Of a stretch of 37,341 nucleotides of DNA, positions 36,804-37,341 are shown piece by piece. Position 1 is the first letter of the stretch. Each line of letters opens with the position of its first letter. The DNA is from Brevinematales bacterium (GTDB lineage: Bacteria > Spirochaetota > Brevinematia > Brevinematales > GWF1-51-8): NCBI GenBank assembly GCA_013177895.1, contig JABLXV010000067.1:1-37341 (forward strand), in the 5' to 3' direction. Below the pieces are notes generated by a model that had not been told where the DNA came from, did not search any database, and was given only the letters and a program-made list of their open reading frames with translations. The position numbers and the translations under genes are program-made.

Positions 36804-36932
36804 CTATCCGGCCGTTCCCGTTCTGAAAACTCCCGCTTTTCTTGCTCGCTTCAGCTAAATTGCGCCTTTTTCAGGGCGGACAAGTACTTATGTTCATATA
36901 ATCCCATCATAATAGTATATATCCCGAAATAC

Positions 36933-36961
36933 TTGATTTTATACAGAAATAGTGATAAATT
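36933..36961 (+). promoter_or_regulatory. putative promoter of lipoprotein 3
   Basis: TTGATT (36933-36938), 17-base spacer, TAAATT (36956-36961) with an upstream TG at 36953-36954 as an extended -10. Start predicted near 36968, 22 bases before the ATG. The rest of the 36804-36932 stretch shows no gene or clear element. Confidence 0.5.
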
Positions 36962-36989
36962 ATTGCTCTGGGGTGAAAGGAGGCGATAT

Positions 36990-37341
36990 ATGAAAAAGGG
37001 GATCGGATTAGTAGGGTTAGTAATGCTCATGTCATCGTGCGGGTTATTCTTTGTGGATGGAAATAATGATCAGCCGGTCACGCCGTTAGCGACAGTTACC
37101 GGCGGATATATCAGTACGGATAAATATAATGAAATAAGTCCCTTTATACTCAGGATGTATAACGGTGAAGTATATCTCTTCTTTTCATCCGATAGGAATG
37201 GGAGCTACGATCTTTTCGCATCTAAAATGGAGCAGAATGGGGATTTTAATTCTCCCGTCCGGCTCCCCTCTCCTATAAACGGCGATCTTTCTGACGAAGT
37301 ATTCCCTGCCGTAAAGGAGTATTTTCCGGGATTCTGGATCA
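36990..37341 (+). CDS. lipoprotein with PD40-like motif, paralogue 3, cut by window edge
   Basis: First 117 residues only; the frame is open to the window end. The ATG is preceded by AGGAGG at 36978. MKKGIGLVGLVMLMSSCGLF is a lipoprotein signal with Cys17. Then come VTPLATVTGGYISTDKYNEI and the PD40-like YLFFSSDRNGSYDLFASK. These align with paralogues 1 and 2 without gaps over the ISTD to DEVFPAV stretch. It has its own promoter-like sequence and is separated from paralogue 2 by a terminator. Confidence 0.85.
   Translation, partial: MKKGIGLVGLVMLMSSCGLFFVDGNNDQPVTPLATVTGGYISTDKYNEISPFILRMYNGEVYLFFSSDRNGSYDLFASKMEQNGDFNSPVRLPSPINGDLSDEVFPAVKEYFPGFWI

Overview
The window is a bacterial chromosome segment dominated by one very long leftward (minus-strand) block of transcription and translation genes. 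The gene set (secE, rpoB of about 1177 residues, rpoC with a trigger-loop insertion) and three lipoprotein precursors with Ser before the lipobox Cys suggest a diderm bacterium. The rpoB-rpoC-rpsL-rpsG-fusA-tuf-S10-spc-alpha linkage, zinc-type S14 and permissive lipoboxes would fit Spirochaetota or a neighbouring phylum. This is an inference of low confidence; no 16S rRNA gene is present.

Layout. 1-3074 (+): the 3' part of homoserine dehydrogenase and, 12 bases later, a divergent GH13-like glycosidase. 3061-22513 (-): rpsL-rpsG-fusA-tuf-rpsJ-rplC-rplD-rplW-rplB-rpsS-rplV-rpsC-rplP-rpmC-rpsQ-rplN-rplX-rplE-rpsN-rpsH-rplF-rplR-rpsE-rplO-secY-adk-infA-rpmJ-rpsM-rpsK-rpsD-rpoA-rplQ, ending with a small EcfT/CbiQ-like membrane gene fused to rplQ by a TAATG overlap. 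No gap exceeds about 32 bases. A consensus sigma70 promoter (TTGACA-17-TATAAT) lies just upstream of rpsL. 22638-34021 (-): tRNA-Thr(GGT)-rpmG-tRNA-Trp(CCA)-secE-nusG-rplK-rplA-rplJ-rplL-rpoB-rpoC, led by another consensus promoter (TTGACA-18-TATAAT) and with a perfect 11-bp hairpin between rplL and rpoB. 34022-37341 (+): three tandem paralogous secreted lipoproteins with PD40-like motifs, the last cut by the window edge. A perfect 12-bp inverted repeat holding both promoter hexamers precedes the first.

How the genes work together. The leftward block makes core ribosomal proteins, all three core RNA polymerase subunits encoded here (alpha, beta, beta'), the elongation factors EF-Tu and EF-G, IF1, NusG, adenylate kinase and the translocon subunits SecE and SecY. 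rpmD (L30) and map are missing from their usual slots.

Most notable: a roughly 110-residue extracytoplasmic insertion in SecY between TM7 and TM8; a beta' trigger-loop insertion about 110 residues longer than in E. coli; six 24-bp tandem repeats encoding an N-terminal extension of L5; an orphan EcfT-like gene translationally coupled to rplQ; a strand-symmetric promoter-like palindrome; and the lipoprotein paralogue array.
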